This document shows positions 60,768-64,000 of a stretch of 64,000 nt of DNA, in pieces; positions within the stretch are counted from its first letter, which is position 1; every line of letters begins with the position of its first letter. The stretch is from Nocardia stercoris (GTDB lineage: Bacteria > Actinomycetota > Actinomycetes > Mycobacteriales > Mycobacteriaceae), in contig NZ_RFFH01000019.1 in NCBI RefSeq assembly GCF_003696265.1, positions 52,800 to 116,799 on the forward strand. The letters run 5' to 3'. Under the pieces are notes generated by a model, which ran no database searches, was not told the origin of the DNA, and worked only from the letters and a program-made list of their open reading frames with translations. The position numbers and the translations under genes are program-made.

Positions 60768-63700
60768 TCAGTGCGCGCCGTCGGCCGGGTCGCAAACCTT
60801 CCAGCCTTCCGGCTGTTTCTGCAGGTCGAACGTGCGGGCCACCGGGTGGTCCGGGTCGGCATCGGTGTAGATACCGGCCGTCGCGACCGCCTTCGCACCG
60901 TCGACCTGAACGGAGGTGACCTCCGACAGTTTCGGGATCTTGCGCTGATCGGCCGCGAGCTTGTGCACGCCGGCGTACTGGTCCGGAGCGATGTTCTGAT
61001 AGAAGTCGTGCAGCGGGCCGCAGGTCGTCGCCCGCAGCGTGTCCAGATTGCCGGTGCCGAGGGCGTCGGTGTACGCCGACACCGCCGACTTGACCTGCCC
61101 CTGCGGCGAATCGTCCGTGCCGCCACGCATCAACCACGCCACCAGGCCACCGACGGCGACGAGCGCCACCACGGCCGCGGCGATGAGCTTGGTGCGATTG
61201 CCCGACGCCGCAGGCTTTTCCGTGCCGCTCGCACCGACCTTCTGCGGGGCGCCGGCCACCGGGGCGCCGGCACCGACCTTCTGCGGTGTGGCGATCGGGC
61301 GGTCCGAGACCTGCCCGGGAACGGTAGGCTGCACATCCGCCGGTGACGGTGCGCTACCGGGACGCTGCGCGTCCGGCTGGACCCGGTTCCGGTCACCCGG
61401 CGCCGGATTCTTCGCCGGCGCGGCCGGCGCCGAACCACCGACCGGCCCGCCGGGGGTCTGGTTCTTCGGCCCGCCGGGGCGCGGCGTGGCCGGCGGGCGC
61501 GCACCGGCCGGTGGGCGCGGGCTGACGACGCGGTCGGTGCCGGGCTTCGGAGCGCCGGGCTGTGCGGGAGCCTTGCCGAGGCCCTTCTGGATCGGGATGA
61601 TCGCGGTCGCGGCATCGTCGGCGGGGGTCGACGCCCCCGGTGCCGGCTGCCGCCGGATCGCGACGGTCTGCGTCTCGTCGTCGGCGGGCGCCGAATCCCG
61701 CTTCGCCGCACCGGGTTTGGCGATGGCCCGGAATCCGTGTACCACGGTGGGCGCGTCGGCTCCCGCCGGTGGAACATCTTGCCCGGCAGCCTGATCCGTA
61801 CCGGAACCGGTGCCTTGCTCGGAATCGGCCGCGCCCGCGGTCTTTTCGCTTGCGGTCGACGCGGGCGCCGGTCCGTTCGCCCTGGGCGCGTTCGCGGACC
61901 CGGCGGCCGGTGCCTTCCCCGGAGCCTGTGCGCTGGAAGCCTTCCCGTCCACGGTGGAAGGACCACCGGCCGGAGCGCCCTGCGCAGCGGCACCCGCCGC
62001 CGAAGCCGCCGCTGCCCCCGCGCTTTCGGCAGCACCGGCACGCCCGGACGAACCACTGGGCGGAGTGGTGCCGGTGCGACCGGACGCCTCGCCACCGGTG
62101 GGTGCGGCGCCGCCGTCGGCCGCGCCACTACCGCCCGATCGGGCAGCATCGGATCGAGCCGCGTTGCCCGGCTGGGCGTTGCCGCCGGGCTGAGCTGCGT
62201 TGCCCGGCTGGGCGTTGCCGCCGGATCGGGCCGTGTTGCCGGACTGCGCATTGCCGCCGGGTCGAGCTGCGTTTCCGGGCTGGGCGTTGCCGCCGGACTG
62301 GGCTGCGTTTCCGGGCTGGGCGTTGCCGCCGGATCGGGCCGTGTTGCCCGACTGCGCATTGCCGCCGGGTCGAGCTGCGTTTCCGGGCTGGGCGTTGCCG
62401 CCGGACTGGGCTGCGTTTCCGGGCTGGGCGTTGCCGCCGGACTGGGCTGCGTTGCCCGGCTGAGCGTTGCCGGTGGACTGAGCTGCGTTACCCGGCTGAG
62501 CGTTGCTGCCGGATCGGACCGTGTTGCCCGACTGCGCATTGCCGCCCGGTGTGGCGGCGGGCTGAGCCGAGTTGCCGGACTGTGCATTACCCGACTGCGC
62601 GGTGTTGCCGGTCTGGGTGGCGCCGGACTGTGCATTGCCGCCGCCCGATGCGACGGCGGGCCGAGTCACGTTGGCGGACTGGGCATTACCCGATTGTGCA
62701 ACGTCGCCCGGCTGAGCGGCGGGGCCGGTTCGAACGCTACCCGGCTGCCCGGTGCCGCCCGACTGGGCGTTGCCGGGTCGAGCGGTGCCGGACTGCGCGT
62801 TGCCGGGCCGAGCGGTGCCGGACTGCGCGTTGCCGGGCCGAGCGGTGCCGGACTGCGCGTTGCTGCCGCTCGTCGTGGCGGCGGACTGAGCCGAGTTGCC
62901 GGACTGGGTATTACCCGACTGTGCATTCCCGTCTGCCGGAGTGGTGCTGCCGGGCCGGGCCGCGTTGCCGGTTCGAGCGTCCCCCGGCTGCGCGGTGCTG
63001 CCCGGCTGGGCGTTGCTCGGTTGCGGGGCGCCGGATCGGACGTTGGCACCGCCCGGTGCGGCAGCGGACTGAGTCGCGTTGCCGGACTGGGTATTACCCG
63101 ACCCGACGTCACCCGTGGCGTCAGGTGACTGCGTCGGGTTGCCTGTCTGGCCGGTGCTGCCGGATTGGGCGGCGTCCCTGCTCTGAGCGGAACCGCTTGT
63201 TGCAGATGCCGCTTCGCCCTCGGGGGCCTGCGCGGACGTCTCGGCTGCCTCGGGGGCGGTGCCACCGCTCATCGCGCCCTTCGCGGCGGCCTGTGCGGCG
63301 GCAGCGGGCGCCGCAGTGCCGGGCGCAGCCGAAGCCGCAGCAGCTGCCGCAGCAGCTGCCGCAGCGCCGGACGCGGCCGAAGCTGGTGCGCTCGCGGTCT
63401 TCCCGCCCGCAGCAGTGCTTCCAGCACCGGACGAGTCGGCCTGCTGCGCGTCACCGGCGCCTGGTTGTCCTGCGGCAGTGGGCTTCCCGGCTGCGGCGCC
63501 CTGTTGTGCCGCGGCGCCGGGTGTTGCGGCCGCCGCGCCCTGTTGTGCTGCGGCGCCAGGCGTTTCGGCCGCCGCGCCCTGTTGTGCTGCGGCAGCGGGC
63601 TTTTCGCCGTCCTGCCCGCCCCGCGCGGTGGGCATCGACACCGCCGGCGGCGCGTTCTTCGCGTCGACGGCCCGTCCGGCCACGGTCGGGTCATCGGAAA

Positions 63701-64000
63701 CCGGTGTCGCGGTGGCGTTCTCGGGCTTCTTGCGCGGGAACGCGACGGTCTCGGAGTCGTCGGCCGCGTCGGGCCGCTTGCCGGTGGTCACGGTGATGTC
63801 GTCCGTATTCGCCTGCGGGGGAGTGATCTTGATGGTGCGGTCGGCGCCGGGCGGCGGGGTCGCGCGCTGCCATGCGGCGGGACCCGCCTGGCGGACCGGT
63901 CCGCCGGGGCGGCCACCGGCCGGGGGCACCGGCGGTACGGGATTCGGCCGGCCACCCGGGGCCGGACGGCCGGGCGGCGGCGGCACCGGACCCGGGCGGG
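60768..64000 (-). CDS. Rv0361-like membrane protein with giant repeat domain (5' end outside window)
   Basis: More than 1075 residues; the frame is open to the window edge, so the true start lies beyond 64000. Order seen: Pro/Gly-rich cytoplasmic segment; KITPP and ETVAFPRKKPE stretches that look like Thr phosphorylation sites; poly-Ala tracts; some 350 residues of Asn/Gln/Gly/Ser/Ala repeats (NAQPGNAAQSGG type); a second Pro/Ala part; one membrane helix (LIAAAVVALVAVGGLVAWLM); and an outer domain of about 115 residues with two cysteines. The outer domain and position near fba suit M. tuberculosis Rv0361, which is only about 275 residues. Function unknown. Confidence 0.75.
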   Translation of the reverse strand, partial: RPGPVPPPPGRPAPGGRPNPVPPVPPAGGRPGGPVRQAGPAAWQRATPPPGADRTIKITPPQANTDDITVTTGKRPDAADDSETVAFPRKKPENATATPVSDDPTVAGRAVDAKNAPPAVSMPTARGGQDGEKPAAAAQQGAAAETPGAAAQQGAAAATPGAAAQQGAAAGKPTAAGQPGAGDAQQADSSGAGSTAAGGKTASAPASAASGAAAAAAAAAAASAAPGTAAPAAAAQAAAKGAMSGGTAPEAAETSAQAPEGEAASATSGSAQSRDAAQSGSTGQTGNPTQSPDATGDVGSGNTQSGNATQSAAAPGGANVRSGAPQPSNAQPGSTAQPGDARTGNAARPGSTTPADGNAQSGNTQSGNSAQSAATTSGSNAQSGTARPGNAQSGTARPGNAQSGTARPGNAQSGGTGQPGSVRTGPAAQPGDVAQSGNAQSANVTRPAVASGGGNAQSGATQTGNTAQSGNAQSGNSAQPAATPGGNAQSGNTVRSGSNAQPGNAAQSTGNAQPGNAAQSGGNAQPGNAAQSGGNAQPGNAARPGGNAQSGNTARSGGNAQPGNAAQSGGNAQPGNAARPGGNAQSGNTARSGGNAQPGNAAQPGGNAQPGNAARSDAARSGGSGAADGGAAPTGGEASGRTGTTPPSGSSGRAGAAESAGAAAASAAGAAAQGAPAGGPSTVDGKASSAQAPGKAPAAGSANAPRANGPAPASTASEKTAGAADSEQGTGSGTDQAAGQDVPPAGADAPTVVHGFRAIAKPGAAKRDSAPADDETQTVAIRRQPAPGASTPADDAATAIIPIQKGLGKAPAQPGAPKPGTDRVVSPRPPAGARPPATPRPGGPKNQTPGGPVGGSAPAAPAKNPAPGDRNRVQPDAQRPGSAPSPADVQPTVPGQVSDRPIATPQKVGAGAPVAGAPQKVGASGTEKPAASGNRTKLIAAAVVALVAVGGLVAWLMRGGTDDSPQGQVKSAVSAYTDALGTGNLDTLRATTCGPLHDFYQNIAPDQYAGVHKLAADQRKIPKLSEVTSVQVDGAKAVATAGIYTDADPDHPVARTFDLQKQPEGWKVCDPADGAH
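62242..62441 (-). repeat. Perfect 92-bp direct repeat in the Asn/Gln-rich region
   Basis: Bases 62242-62333 equal 62350-62441 exactly, an offset of 108 bp (three 12-residue units of the form GGNAQPGNAAQS). Such identity implies recent unit gain or conversion. Confidence 0.85.
62771..62860 (-). repeat. Three tandem 30-bp units encoding GTARPGNAQS
   Basis: Units 62771-62800, 62801-62830 and 62831-62860 are identical except for one base in the first. They encode a 10-residue repeat, distinct in length from the 12-residue repeats nearby. Confidence 0.85.

Noticed and set aside
62242..62860. Possible minisatellite or CRISPR in the 62-kb repeats
   Set aside because: Short coding repeats without spacers, continuous with an open frame.
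61640..63796. Arg/Cys-rich plus-strand frame of about 718 codons
   Set aside because: Antisense to the Asn/Gln-rich repeats; the sense frame alone joins a credible membrane helix and outer domain.

Overview
The window is high-GC DNA from a mycolic-acid-containing actinomycete, most likely Nocardia (possibly Rhodococcus or a close relative). The evidence is a complete iniB-iniA-iniC cluster, the operon dnaK-grpE-dnaJ-hspR, clpB with a HAIR operator, an EtfD-type iron-sulfur oxidoreductase with a Lys/Gly repeat tail, EmbR-like and Rv0361-like proteins, a fused HadA/HadB dehydratase, and extreme Ala/Pro/Gly low-complexity tails. No insertion sequence, tRNA, rRNA or CRISPR array was found. The right end is cut inside a gene.

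Layout. 1-16 kb: etfD (minus strand) behind two overlapping palindromic operators; secreted proteins; an NRDE protein; two tandem secreted S1 proteases; then a minus-strand cluster of an Hsp70-like membrane protein, an IniR-like LuxR ATPase and a proline-rich membrane protein. 16-25 kb: the divergent iniBAC operon, with a giant 1904-residue repetitive IniB followed by two dynamin-like GTPases. 25-31.5 kb: a small secreted protein, a zinc alcohol dehydrogenase, and the dnaK operon with its HspR operator. 31.5-36.3 kb: two divergent regulator/target pairs, TetR with a DUF3089 hydrolase and MarR with an MFS exporter, the first bracketed by two near-identical terminator hairpins. 36.3-43.6 kb: an accessory block in which two type II flavohaemoglobins and a globin-less reductase flank a five-gene type VII-secretion toxin/immunity operon. 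43.6-51 kb: clpB with a second HspR operator, two membrane-anchored proteins, an SDR, pyrE and a KAS III-like enzyme. 51-64 kb: a two-component system, a SpoU methyltransferase, a GH76 protein, two DedA proteins, class II fba, an EmbR-like SARP-FHA regulator, the HadA/HadB fusion, and an Rv0361-like protein with a huge Asn/Gln/Gly/Ser repeat region.

How the parts fit. HspR, encoded by the dnaK operon, probably represses both dnaK and clpB, giving one heat-shock regulon. The Hsp70-like/IniR-like genes face iniBAC across one shared control region and probably regulate it as an envelope-stress system. Compared with M. tuberculosis gene order as I remember it, the left part is collinear (Rv0338c to Rv0353). 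The right part (counterparts of Rv0385, 0384c, 0383c, 0382c, 0380c, 0365c, 0364, 0363c, 0361) appears as one inverted block, with the toxin island near the junction.
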